From assembly GCF_002943755.1 (NCBI RefSeq), contig NZ_MQUB01000001.1, positions 2,592,501-2,656,500 of the forward strand: 64,000 bases of DNA, written 5' to 3'. The position numbers and the translations under genes were made by a program. Source of the DNA: Aureitalea marina. Lineage in GTDB: Bacteria; Bacteroidota; Bacteroidia; Flavobacteriales; Flavobacteriaceae. Under the pieces are notes generated by a model, which was not told where the DNA came from, ran no database searches, and was given only the letters and a program-made list of their open reading frames with translations. Shown in pieces: positions 38,934 through 48,788 of the stretch. How positions within the stretch are numbered: the stretch's first letter is position 1; each line of letters begins with the position of its first letter.

Positions 38934-39844
38934 TTACTTTGAGATTGACGAATGGCTTCCATTAGTTCTGTGCCGCCGGAATTCAACAGATTTTTAGCCA
39001 ATCGAATTCCCGCTCCTTCCACCTGGTCAATGCTGATCTGTTCCTCTACACAGAGGGCCGTTTTGCCATCCAGGGAGTTGAGTAGTCCCGTGAATTCAAT
39101 GCTGTCCGTATGCCATTTAGCAAGGGCACCTATGGGTGCAGTACACCCCCCTTCCAGGGTTCGGAGGAATTCACGTTCCAGCTGAGTACAGATCTCGGTT
39201 GGGTGATGATTGATCTCGCCAACTGCTTGTTTTAGAATCGCATCCTTCCCTCGTCCCGTCACCATCACTGCCCCTTGAGCAGGAGCCGGAATCATCCAGT
39301 CCAGGTCCATTCGATCTTCGGGCAATAAGCCAATTCGTTCCAATCCGGCATAAGCAAAGATGGCTCCCTGCCAATTACTTTCGCTCAATTTCTTCAGCCT
39401 GGTATTGACGTTGCCGCGTAGATCCGTAGTCTGGTGATTGGGGTATCGATGCAGCCACTGAGCAGCCCGTCTCAGACTACCGGTTGCGATCAAGCAATCC
39501 GAATCCAGATCAGGTCTTTGGTTAAAGACCAAAATATCCTTGCTGGGAGCACGCTCAAGAACAGCAAATTGTTCCAGCCCTTTGGGCAAGGCTGTAGGGA
39601 CGTCCTTAAAACTGTGAACAGCCAGATCGATCCGGTCCTGTAGTAAGGCTATGTCCAGGGTCTTAGTGAAGATTCCTGTAATTCCGAGCTCGTAAAGGGG
39701 TTGATCCAATCGAATATCACCCTCAGAACGGATAGGCACCAATTGGGTACTGTGTCCGGCTTTTTCAAGTAAAGTAGCTACCTGGGATGCTTGCCAACGG
39801 GCCAATTCACTTTCCCGGGTCCCGATTCGGATAGTTTGGCTCAA
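38930..39844 (-). CDS. hemC: Hydroxymethylbilane synthase (porphobilinogen deaminase)
   Basis: A 304-residue enzyme that joins four porphobilinogens into hydroxymethylbilane. The N-terminus IRIGTRESELARWQA, the conserved SLRRAAQWLHRYP segment and the dipyrromethane-binding Cys in LEGGCTAPIGALA (about residue 240) are all present. It overlaps hemA and hemD by 4 nt each. Confidence 0.97.
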   Translation of the reverse strand: MSQTIRIGTRESELARWQASQVATLLEKAGHSTQLVPIRSEGDIRLDQPLYELGITGIFTKTLDIALLQDRIDLAVHSFKDVPTALPKGLEQFAVLERAPSKDILVFNQRPDLDSDCLIATGSLRRAAQWLHRYPNHQTTDLRGNVNTRLKKLSESNWQGAIFAYAGLERIGLLPEDRMDLDWMIPAPAQGAVMVTGRGKDAILKQAVGEINHHPTEICTQLEREFLRTLEGGCTAPIGALAKWHTDSIEFTGLLNSLDGKTALCVEEQISIDQVEGAGIRLAKNLLNSGGTELMEAIRQSQSK

Positions 39845-41112
39845 TGCTCTTCTTCTAGTTGGAATACCTGACGAATCACTTCCAGGCTGATCTGGGTAGA
39901 TCCATTCGCATTTTTCAGGTGATTGGCCACCTGAGTGGTGATCTTGTGGATGAGACGATCACTTATAATCTGTGCTTGCTCTTGGTTAAAACCTTCGATC
40001 TTCCTGCTTTGATTGTCGATCTCTCCGGTCTTGATGTCAGCGAGTTTGCTTTTAAGTGCTTTCAATACCGGTGCAAACTTGCGGGTCTCAGACCAGGCGC
40101 TGAATTCGGTTTTCACCTCTTCTATGATCTCCTCGGCCATTGGGATATGTGCAGATCGCTTTTCCAGGGTAGATTGAGTAGCCTTGCTCAATTCGTCCAG
40201 ATGCACCAAAGTAACAAGTGGATTTTGTTGCACATTGATATCCACATTACGCGGAATGGAAAGATCGAGGATCAATAGGGGTTTGGTCAGATGGAGGATC
40301 TCAGCGGACGCTGTCGGTGTTTGAGCCCCAGTGGCCACTACCATGACATCGGTTCTTGCAATCTCACTTTCGATCTGATTGTAGTCCCGAACTTGCAAAT
40401 TGAATTTACCGGCTATCTCCTGAGCTCTTTCTTTGGTCCTGTTGATCAGTACAATATGATCGTTATGGGTATGCTTGACCAGATTTTCGCAGGTATTGCG
40501 ACCTATTTTCCCAGTACCAAAAAGCAGGATGTTCTTTTCTCCGACATCTTGGACATTGTCCTTGATGTATTGGACTGCGGCATAACTGACCGATGTGGCT
40601 CCAGAGGACAGCTCAGTTTCGTTCTTGATTCGCTTGCTGGCTTGTATCAGGGCATTGGCCAGGCGTTCCATATAGGCGTTCAGCATTCCTCGATTCTTGG
40701 AATGCCTGAAAGAAGTCTTTAATTGGCTAATGATCTCGAAGTCACCAAGTATTTGGCTTTCCAAACCGGTAGCAACACGGAACAGATGATTGATGGCCTC
40801 ATCCCCTTTTAGGATATAAGCTACTTGCTCAAATTCTTCCAATGTTCCTTTGGTCTGTTCGCAGAGGAGTTTGATCAGCTGATAAGGGTGGTCAGCAAAT
40901 CCGTATAGTTCGGTGCGATTGCATGTAGAGATGACAGACAAAGAGGGTATTCCCTGCTCTTTCGCGGTATCGATCAGTCTGTCGCAGCCCTCCCGATCCA
41001 GGCTGAAATGACCCCGGATCTCTGCGTCAGCTTTGATATAACTCAGGCCGATCACATAGAATTTGGCACCTGAGTTGAGCGCTGTTGTACTGCTTGCGTT
41101 GTTTTCTCTCAT
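39841..41112 (-). CDS. hemA: Glutamyl-tRNA reductase
   Basis: A 423-residue enzyme making glutamate-1-semialdehyde from Glu-tRNA, the first committed step of C5-pathway heme synthesis. The catalytic Cys is in STCNRTELYGF (about residue 62), and the NADPH-binding region is LLFGTGKIGRNTCENL (about residue 195). ATG 41112 is chosen because the -7 element (41121-41128) lies just upstream; the longer frame from 41223 would run through it. It is the first gene of the minus-strand hem operon. hemL, needed for the next step, is elsewhere. Confidence 0.95.
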   Translation of the reverse strand: MRENNASSTTALNSGAKFYVIGLSYIKADAEIRGHFSLDREGCDRLIDTAKEQGIPSLSVISTCNRTELYGFADHPYQLIKLLCEQTKGTLEEFEQVAYILKGDEAINHLFRVATGLESQILGDFEIISQLKTSFRHSKNRGMLNAYMERLANALIQASKRIKNETELSSGATSVSYAAVQYIKDNVQDVGEKNILLFGTGKIGRNTCENLVKHTHNDHIVLINRTKERAQEIAGKFNLQVRDYNQIESEIARTDVMVVATGAQTPTASAEILHLTKPLLILDLSIPRNVDINVQQNPLVTLVHLDELSKATQSTLEKRSAHIPMAEEIIEEVKTEFSAWSETRKFAPVLKALKSKLADIKTGEIDNQSRKIEGFNQEQAQIISDRLIHKITTQVANHLKNANGSTQISLEVIRQVFQLEEEH

Positions 41113-41120
41113 TAACGAGG

Positions 41121-41128
41121 CAAAAGTA
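41121..41128 (-). promoter_or_regulatory. -7 promoter element of the hemA operon
   Basis: The minus strand reads TACTTTTG, a full TAnnTTTG match, ending 8 nt before the hemA ATG. No TTTG occurs at 19 nt; one occurs at 14 nt (CAAA at 41143-41146). The mRNA would be nearly leaderless. Confidence 0.45.
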
Positions 41129-41259
41129 AGCGGGACTAAATCCAAAAAATAACGCCAGCGGTATGATTTATATCGGTCATTGCTAAAATTGGTTAAAAAA
41201 TGAGAAAAATCAGGAATTCCCACTAAATTAGGGGCATAACAGTGGATAAGTTGAATCGT

Positions 41260-41280
41260 TATTTAGATTAATTCTAAATA
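41260..41280. promoter_or_regulatory. Palindrome upstream of the AraC-family gene
   Basis: TATTTAGA (41260-41267) and TCTAAATA (41273-41280) form a perfect 8-bp inverted repeat with a 5-nt centre, 22 nt before the AraC-family start and about 150 nt upstream of hemA. It could be an operator for autoregulation or for control of the divergent hem genes; AraC proteins usually bind direct repeats, so another regulator is possible. Confidence 0.45.
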
Positions 41281-41302
41281 AAAGAAATCGAAAGCTCATC
41301 AG

Positions 41303-42205
41303 ATGGAGTTAAAAAATGTCGCTCAAGGAATATACGATGAAACCCAGGTCGAAGAAGGGTTCTTTATTCTGAAGTTTAGTAACGATACAGCTGAAAATCA
41401 GCTATTTAGACGAGAAGTAAGCGCTCATTTTATACAGTTTCATTTTTGCTTGAAGGGCTCGGCCTCCTTTAGCTTCAATAACGGGGCATATCGTCTGCCC
41501 ATACAACAGGGAGTTTCTTTGTTGCTCTACAATCCGCAAAGGGAATTACCTATCGAGGTTTCGGTGTCCCCACAATCCTGGGTAATATCGATGCTAATCC
41601 CCATCCGAAGTTTTCACGGTATGTTCTCTAATGAAGCAGAATCGATTAGTTTTCTCAGCGAAGAGAACAGGGATAGGAAGTACTATAAGGACGGTCCCAT
41701 TTCACCCTCCATGGCCATAGTCCTCAACCAGGTGATGAACTATAATCTGCACCCTATGGTCAAGCTCATCTATTTCAGGGCCAAAGCATACGAGTTGCTC
41801 AGTCTTTACTTTAATCGTTCGGAAGATGTGGATATAGAACAATGTCCTTTTTTGGTGGACGAATCTAACGTGTCCAAGATCAAGAACGCCAAACAGATCG
41901 TCATCAACAGGATGGCCGAACCACCTACTTTACAGGAATTGGCCGATGAGGTTCAATTACCAATAAACCGTCTTAAGGAAGGCTTCAAACAGATCTACGG
42001 TGAGCCAGTATTTACTTTTTTATTTAATCACAAGATGGAAGTCGCCAGGCAGATGTTGGCAACTGGCAGTTACAATGTGAACGAGGTGGGCTTAAAGGTG
42101 GGCTATAGCACTTCCAGTCATTTCATCGCTGCTTTCAGGAAAAAGTTCGGAACCACTCCCAAGAAATTTGTGATGAGCCTGACCGCACAAGGCCTAAGAA
42201 CTTAA
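41303..42205 (+). CDS. AraC-family transcriptional regulator
   Basis: A 300-residue regulator. The N-terminal half (about 1-190) is a cupin-like sensor domain (FIQFHFCLKGSASFSFNNGAYRL). The C-terminal double helix-turn-helix (about 205-295) carries TLQELADEVQLPINRLKEGFKQIYG and VGYSTSSHFIAAFRKKFGTTPKKF. It is divergent from the hemA operon and 60 nt upstream of hemH, so control of heme synthesis is a reasonable inference. The inducer is unknown. Confidence 0.92.
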   Translation: MELKNVAQGIYDETQVEEGFFILKFSNDTAENQLFRREVSAHFIQFHFCLKGSASFSFNNGAYRLPIQQGVSLLLYNPQRELPIEVSVSPQSWVISMLIPIRSFHGMFSNEAESISFLSEENRDRKYYKDGPISPSMAIVLNQVMNYNLHPMVKLIYFRAKAYELLSLYFNRSEDVDIEQCPFLVDESNVSKIKNAKQIVINRMAEPPTLQELADEVQLPINRLKEGFKQIYGEPVFTFLFNHKMEVARQMLATGSYNVNEVGLKVGYSTSSHFIAAFRKKFGTTPKKFVMSLTAQGLRT

Positions 42206-42239
42206 CGACAATTTAAGAACCTATTAATTGCTCGAGTGC

Positions 42240-42247
42240 TATTTTTG
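42240..42247 (+). promoter_or_regulatory. -7 promoter element of hemH
   Basis: TATTTTTG at 42240-42247 matches the -7 consensus, 18 nt before the hemH ATG. There is no TTTG at the expected -33 site (bases 42217-42220 read GAAC), so an activator, perhaps the adjacent AraC protein, may be required. Confidence 0.45.
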
Positions 42248-42265
42248 TTGGGTTAATCAACAGAC

Positions 42266-43306
42266 ATGTCAAAAGGAGTTCTCTTAGTCAATTTGGGGTC
42301 GCCGGACTCGACCGATCCCAAGGACGTCAAGCGATATTTAGATGAGTTTTTAATGGACCCGAGGGTGATCGATGTGCCCAAATGGGCGAGGACTTTACTG
42401 GTGCGAGGGATCATACTCAATACACGACCCAAGAAATCGGCAGAAGCATATAGCAAGATCTGGTGGGAAGAAGGATCTCCCCTGATCGTTCTTTCGGAGC
42501 GCTTACAAGCCAAAATTGCCCAGCGCGTCAATGTGCCTGTTGCTTTGGCCATGCGTTATGGTAGTATGTCTCTTGAAAAGGGCCTAAAAGAACTGACCGA
42601 TCAGGGTGTGGATGAGATCTTCCTCATGCCCCTCTATCCGCAGTTTGCTATGGCGACCACAGAAACGATCACTGCACGTATCGACGAACTGATCGAAGAA
42701 CAGTTTCCTGGTGTCGAAGTAAAGACCCTGGAGCCATTTTATAACAATCCGGACTATATAGAAGTGCTGGCCAAAAGTATGACAGAGTCCTTGGAAGGGC
42801 TGGATTATGAGCATTTGCTTTTCAGTTATCACGGAGTTCCGGAGCGGCATATCCGAAAAAGTGACATCACCAAGAGCCATTGTAAGATCGATGGGAAGTG
42901 TTGTCAGACACCCTCAGAGGCACACAAATACTGTTACAGACACCAATGCGTGGAAACTACCCGTTTGGTTGCTGCAAAGATGGGCCTTAAAGAAGGCACC
43001 TATTCCACTACTTTCCAATCCAGATTAGGTTTTGATCCCTGGTTGCAACCTTATACAGATCGCACCATCGAAAGACTAGGAAAAGAAGGCGTCAAGAAGA
43101 TGGCAATAGCTACACCGGCATTTGTTAGCGACTGTTTGGAGACTTTGGAAGAAATTGCCATGGAAGGAGAGGAGATCTTTCACGAGGCTGGTGGGGAAGA
43201 ATTCACCACCATACCTTGCCTGAACGATAGAGACGATTTTGCTCAGTTGCTAGCGGGCTGGATAGATACTTGGGTGATCAAGGACCTGAAAACAGCTATC
43301 GCCTAA
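42266..43306 (+). CDS. hemH: Ferrochelatase with extra cysteines
   Basis: A 346-residue enzyme inserting Fe2+ into protoporphyrin IX. Family motifs: KGVLLVNLGSPDS at the N-terminus, FSYHGVPERHI with the catalytic His (about residue 190), TTFQSRLGFDPWLQPYTD and ATPAFVSDCLETLEEI with the Glu pair. Residues about 209-230 contain five Cys in the order CX5CCX9CX4C, compatible with an iron-sulfur cluster of the kind known in some bacterial ferrochelatases. Only 4 nt separate it from the MATE gene. Confidence 0.95.
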   Translation: MSKGVLLVNLGSPDSTDPKDVKRYLDEFLMDPRVIDVPKWARTLLVRGIILNTRPKKSAEAYSKIWWEEGSPLIVLSERLQAKIAQRVNVPVALAMRYGSMSLEKGLKELTDQGVDEIFLMPLYPQFAMATTETITARIDELIEEQFPGVEVKTLEPFYNNPDYIEVLAKSMTESLEGLDYEHLLFSYHGVPERHIRKSDITKSHCKIDGKCCQTPSEAHKYCYRHQCVETTRLVAAKMGLKEGTYSTTFQSRLGFDPWLQPYTDRTIERLGKEGVKKMAIATPAFVSDCLETLEEIAMEGEEIFHEAGGEEFTTIPCLNDRDDFAQLLAGWIDTWVIKDLKTAIA

Positions 43307-43310
43307 TTTC

Positions 43311-44711
43311 ATGTCCAAGGGCCGTAAGTCCATATCACTGGGTACTGAGCCCATTCCCAAACTATTGCGTCAACAGGCAATACCAGCATCTATAGGGATA
43401 CTGGTAATGTCCCTGAACATGATAGTGGATACCATCTTTGTGGGTCGATGGATCGGTCCGTTGGCTATTTCAGCTATCACCGTCGTGATCCCGGTTACCT
43501 TTTTTATCGGGGCTATTGGATTAGCCGTCGGTATTGGCGGTTCGTCGGTATTGAGTAGGGCTTTAGGGGCCAAAGATTACACCAAGGCCCTGCGGGTATT
43601 TGGTAACCAGACGACCATTACTTTCTTTACCTCGGGTACTTTGGCGGTATTGGGGTTGATTTTCCAGAATGAGCTGATCCAGTTCTTTGGAGCGGACGAC
43701 TCCTTTATGGATCTTGCACTGACCTACTATCGAATTGTACTCTACGGTATTGTGATGTTGGCCATGTGTATGATGGGCAACAACGTGATTCGTGCAGAAG
43801 GCAAACCTAAATTTGCCATGTATGCCATGATGCTTCCCGCTATAGGGAACATCTTTATGGACTATGTCCTGATCAAGTGGCTGGACATGGGTATGGAGGG
43901 TGCAGCTTGGGCAACCTTTGCCAGTTATGCTGTCTGCTTCGCCTTTATTCTTTGGTTCTTTATCTCGAAGAGTGAGCTTCGTCTGAAGTGGTCTTCCTTC
44001 GTCTTGCAACGGGATATTGTCAAGGAGATCAATGCCTTGAGTTTTGTTACCCTTGCCCGTCAAGGTACAATTGCTGTTCTGACCATATTGCTGAACAATG
44101 TCTTGATCACTTACGGTGATGCCCTGGATGTTGCTACATATGGTATAATCAGCCGGATGTTAATGTTTGCTCTCTTTCCGGTGATCGGGGTTAATCAAGG
44201 ATTCCTGCCAATTGCGGGTTACAATTATGGTGCTGGGCAGTTTGATCGGGTAAAGGAAGCCATTAATACCTCAATCAAGTATTCCGGCATGTTGGCCATT
44301 GGTATATTTGCCATCATCATGCTGTTCCCAACTGAGATCGTTTCTGTTTTTGTTGGATCCTCAGACGGATTGGATGAGACCACACTGGCCAATAATCAGG
44401 AGATCCTTAGAAGAACACCTGATGCACTTCGCTGGGTATTTGCACTGACACCCATCATCGTTGTCCAGCTGATCGGGGCCTCGTATTTCCAAGCCATTGG
44501 AAAGGCCGTACCAGCTTTGCTGCTGAGCCTTACCAAACAAGGATTCTTCCTGATTCCTTTGCTGTTGATCTTACCCCGATATATGGGTGTACAGGGAGTT
44601 TGGGTTTCCTTCCCAATAGCCGATTTTCTGGCTACGGTAGTAACCGGTTATTACCTGAATAAGGCGGTGAAGAATGACCTGACTCCAAAGATAGCTGCCT
44701 CCCAGTCCTAA
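43311..44711 (+). CDS. MATE-family efflux transporter
   Basis: A 466-residue membrane protein with twelve predicted helices and the internal two-fold MATE pattern (IPASIGILVMSLNMIVDTIFVGRWIG near the start, IGVNQGFLPIAGYNYGAGQ in the second half). MATE transporters exchange protons or sodium for drugs or metabolites. It follows hemH by 4 nt, so it may be co-expressed; export of a porphyrin is speculation. Confidence 0.93.
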   Translation: MSKGRKSISLGTEPIPKLLRQQAIPASIGILVMSLNMIVDTIFVGRWIGPLAISAITVVIPVTFFIGAIGLAVGIGGSSVLSRALGAKDYTKALRVFGNQTTITFFTSGTLAVLGLIFQNELIQFFGADDSFMDLALTYYRIVLYGIVMLAMCMMGNNVIRAEGKPKFAMYAMMLPAIGNIFMDYVLIKWLDMGMEGAAWATFASYAVCFAFILWFFISKSELRLKWSSFVLQRDIVKEINALSFVTLARQGTIAVLTILLNNVLITYGDALDVATYGIISRMLMFALFPVIGVNQGFLPIAGYNYGAGQFDRVKEAINTSIKYSGMLAIGIFAIIMLFPTEIVSVFVGSSDGLDETTLANNQEILRRTPDALRWVFALTPIIVVQLIGASYFQAIGKAVPALLLSLTKQGFFLIPLLLILPRYMGVQGVWVSFPIADFLATVVTGYYLNKAVKNDLTPKIAASQS

Positions 44712-44773
44712 CTGACACTTATCATACTTTCTGCATCCGATAAAGCCGACATTTAGGCTTTAATTGGATAGAT

Positions 44774-45583
44774 ATGCTCACCATCGAAGATTTTAAAAAA
44801 GCTGGAGATAGCGAAGAATTCTTTCAAATCTTGCAAGAGAAAGAGCCTCCAGAGCGGGTAGATAAGATCCTTCAAAAAGTTCAGTACGAGGAGGATCTGA
44901 TAAAACTACAGGCAGAGTTGGTCAACTTGCAACAGTGGGTGGAGAAGAAAAAAATGCGGGTTGCTGTCATATTTGAAGGTCGCGACGCTGCGGGTAAAGG
45001 AGGGGCAATACGTCGTTTTACTCAACATCTCAACCCGCGGAGTATGCGCGTTGTAGCGCTGAACAAGCCCACTGAAGTTGAGCGTGGGCAATGGTATTTC
45101 CGGCGATACATCAAGCAACTTCCCAATCCGGGTGAGATCGTATTCTTTGATCGTAGTTGGTATAACCGGGCCGTGGTGGAGCCAGTAAACGGTTTTTGTT
45201 CGGAAAAAGAGTACGACACCTTCATGAACCAGGTTATTTACTTCGAACGCATGATCATTGAGTCCGGCATCCGTTTGATCAAGTTGTACTTCTCCATTTC
45301 CAAAGAAGAACAGGCAGCTCGGTTTGAAGAGATCATACACAGTCCCGTAAAACGATGGAAGTATTCGAAGGTAGATCAGAATGCACTCGGGCTTTGGGAT
45401 GAGTATACGCGTTATAAGGAGCGTATGTTTGAGCACACCAATACCCTGCAAGCTCCTTGGTTAATTATCCAGGCCAATCGGAAAACAAAAGCAAGGGTGG
45501 AGGCCATGGAGCATATTCTGAACTTGATTCCCTACAAGCCAAAGGATAAGGAAGTACTTGCCCATCAGGAGATCGAATATTAA
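44774..45583 (+). CDS. ppk2: Polyphosphate kinase 2 (class I-like)
   Basis: A 269-residue PPK2 that transfers phosphate between polyphosphate and a nucleotide. Walker A FEGRDAAGKGGAIRRF (about residues 63-78), the lid motif FRRYIKQLPNPGEIVFFDRSWYNRA with Walker B DRSWYNR, and the C-terminal WKYSKVDQNALGLWDEY are all present. Direction (NTP or NDP synthesis) cannot be told from sequence with certainty. Confidence 0.94.
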   Translation: MLTIEDFKKAGDSEEFFQILQEKEPPERVDKILQKVQYEEDLIKLQAELVNLQQWVEKKKMRVAVIFEGRDAAGKGGAIRRFTQHLNPRSMRVVALNKPTEVERGQWYFRRYIKQLPNPGEIVFFDRSWYNRAVVEPVNGFCSEKEYDTFMNQVIYFERMIIESGIRLIKLYFSISKEEQAARFEEIIHSPVKRWKYSKVDQNALGLWDEYTRYKERMFEHTNTLQAPWLIIQANRKTKARVEAMEHILNLIPYKPKDKEVLAHQEIEY

Positions 45584-45681
45584 GATTTCATCGCCGTTTT
45601 TCGTCTATTTCTAACCGCCTGGGAGGCCCTTCCTTTGGCTAGATTTGCCTATATTTAGACGATTAATTCAATTCCAACAAC

Positions 45682-48600
45682 ATGATTGATTTTCTGTGGA
45701 AGCGCCGATGGTGCTTCTCCCTTTTCGCGCTTATTTTGACAGTTGGTTCAGCCATCGGACAAACTGGAGATGAAAAATATTACGAGGCTTTGGAATACCG
45801 GGAACTTGGTCCTTTTCGCGGTGGCCGAAGTGCTGCCGTGACGGGTGTGCCCAACAAGCCTAATTTATTCTACTTCGGGGCAACCGGTGGTGGTGTCTGG
45901 AGAACCCAGGACGGGGCCGTAACTGGAAAAATATTTCTGACGGCTTCTTTGGTGGATCGATCGGATCTATCGAAGTTGCCAAAGACGATCCTAATGTGAT
46001 CTATGTGGGTGGTGGAGAGACTACCGTACGTGGAAATGTTTCTTCAGGATATGGAGTTTGGAAATCTGTGGATGCCGGAAAGACCTGGCAGGAGAGCGGA
46101 TTGAAGAATAGCCGTCACATACCGCGAATGGCCATACATCCAACGGATCACAACACCGTTTATGCCGCTGTTTTGGGGAATATATATAAACCTACCCCAG
46201 ACAGGGGAGTGTATAAAACTACCGATGGAGGAAAGACCTGGAACAAGATTCTATTTGTCAATGAAGATGCCGGTGCCGTCGATCTGAGACTGGACCCCAA
46301 CAATCCGCGTATCCTATACGCTGCAACTTGGAATGTGAGAAGGACACCATACAGTCTGAGTAGTGGTGGAGAAGGTTCGGCCTTGTGGAAAAGTACAGAC
46401 AGCGGGGAAACCTGGACCGAGATCTCCAAGAATAAAGGATTTCCAATGGACACCCTGGGAATTATTGGGGTTACGGTTTCTCCTGTGAACTCCGAACGTG
46501 TATGGGCCATTGTAGAGAACAAAGATAAAGGTGGTGTCTATCGCAGTGAGAATGGAGGTGAGACCTGGAGTTTGATTAACAGTGAGAGAAAACTAAGACA
46601 ACGAGCCTGGTACTACACCCGAATCTATGCTGACCCTCAGGATGCAGAGGTGGTTTACGTGATGAATGTCCGCTACCACAAGAGTACAGACGGAGGGAAG
46701 ACCTATTCTACCTACAATGCACCCCACGGTGATCATCACGATCTGTGGATTGCACCGGAAGATCCCAAGCGGATGGTCATTGGTGACGATGGCGGAGCCC
46801 AGGTCAGTTATGACGGGGGTGAGACCTGGAGTACCTATCACAACCAGCCAACGGCCCAGTTTTACAGGGTAACTACAGACAATTCCTTCCCGTACAGGAT
46901 TTATGTGGCCCAACAGGATAATTCTACCCTCAGAATCCCGCACCGAACAGAAGGGTTTTCCATTGAGGAGGACGACTGGGAGCCAACAGCAGGAGGTGAG
47001 TCTGCTCATATTGCTGTAGACCCTAAGAACAACGATATAGTCTATGGAGGTAGTTATGACGGTTTCCTAACGCGCTACAATCATGGGAATCAATCCGTGA
47101 GAAGTGTCAGCGTATGGCCGGACAATCCAATGGGACATGGAGCAGAGGATATGAAGTACCGCTTCCAGTGGAACTTCCCGATCTTTTTCTCTCCTCATGA
47201 CCCAAACAAGATCTACACAGCTTCTAACCATTTGCACGTCTCTACCAACGAAGGGGAGAGTTGGTCGGTTATCAGTCCTGATCTGACCAGAAATGATCCT
47301 TCAAAATTAGGTTCTTCAGGTGGGCCCATCACCCAGGACAATACATCCGTAGAGTACTATTGTACCATCTTTGCGGCTGCCGAGTCTTCGGTAACTCCTG
47401 GTCTCTTGTGGGTTGGAAGTGATGATGGCCTGGTCAATGTCTCCAGGGATGGAGGGGCTACCTGGACTGATGTCACGCCCAAAGGAATACCGGAATGGAT
47501 GATGATAAACAGTGTGGAGCCCTCCCGCTACGATGCAGGAACCTGTTATATAGCAGGAACCAAATACAAAACCGGAGATTTCGCTCCATACCTGTATAAG
47601 ACTACGGACTACGGACAGTCCTGGACCAAGATCACTAAAGGGATTCCATCTGAACATTTTACCCGTGTTATCCGGGAAGATGATAGTCGCAAAGGCTTAC
47701 TATACGCGGGAACAGAGACCGGGATGTATATCTCTTTTGACGATGGCGCCAATTGGAAATCCTTCCAACTCAATCTACCCATCGTACCAATCACAGACCT
47801 GGCTGTCAAGGACAATAACCTGATAGTTGCCACACAAGGCCGTAGTCTTTGGATGATTGACGATCTGACCTTGCTGCACCAACTGGCGGATGCCAACGGC
47901 AAGCAGAACTACCTGTTTAAGCCTAAGGCCACCTACAGAATGGGTGGAGGCGGAAGGAAAGGTTCGCTCACATCGGGGACCAATCACCCAGCTGGTGTGA
48001 TCACCTATTTCTACGTAGAAGATCCAAAGGACAAAGAGATTAGCCTAAGTTTCCTCAGTGCCGGTAACGATACCATAAAGAGCTACTCGACCAAAAGCAA
48101 AGAGAATAAACTCACCGTTAAACCCGGTGCTAACATGTTCTCCTGGAATACTCGTGGAGAAGGAGCCGAGCGCTTAAAAGGCATGATCCTGTGGTGGGCC
48201 AGTACCAATGCGCCAAAGGCAGTACCTGGTAATTACAAGGTGGTGCTGCAGGTCGATAACGAAGTGCTCTCCAAGACTTTCGAGATCGTTCCCAAGCCAA
48301 CCAGCGAGGTAAGCGTGGCGGACATGCAGCGGCAATTTGATTACATAACCGATGTCAATGGCACTGTGGACAGAGCGCATAAGTCTATCAAGAAGATCAG
48401 GAAGATCAACGGACAACTCAGCGCCTTCCAAAAGCAGTATAAAGGGAACGAACAGGTTAAACCGTTGCTGGATAAAGCAAAGGACCTGAGCGAGCAATTT
48501 GGTGAGATAGAAAAGGCCCTCTATCAAACCAAGAATAGAAGCGGGCAGGATCCATTGAATTTCCCCATCAAATTGACCAACAAGTTGGCTCACCTCAATG

Positions 48601-48782
48601 CCTTGGTCGGCATGGATGATTTCCCGCCTACGGTGCAGGATATCGAAGTGAAGAACGAGCTAACTGCCCAGATCATGAAAGAGTTAGAGAAATTTGACAA
48701 CCTGGTTTCCAGTGAGATCTCTGCCTTTAACTCGGAGTTCAATAACTTGAATCTGAATTATCTCTTCATCGAAGAGGAATAG
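45682..48782 (+). CDS. Secreted VPS10/BNR-repeat (sortilin-like) protein, interrupted by a 1-nt frameshift
   Basis: A large exported protein with a signal peptide (about residues 1-27, ending GSAIGQT) and at least ten Asp-box repeats of the SxDxGxTW type (SVDAGKTW, STDGGKTY, SYDGGETW, SRDGGATW, SFDDGANW), forming a BNR beta-propeller. A helical C-terminus ends LNYLFIEEE. The frame breaks at the four-G run at 45913-45916: adding one G gives QDGGRNWKNISDGFFGGS and restores the frame to 48782 (1,033 residues). Function as a carbohydrate- or protein-binding propeller or hydrolase is unproven. No type IX sorting tail is visible. Confidence 0.85.
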
Positions 48783-48788
48783 ATCTCT

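Noticed and set aside
41113-41223. Longer start for hemA at 41223
   Set aside because: It crosses the -7 element at 41121-41128, and the extension has no similarity to glutamyl-tRNA reductases.
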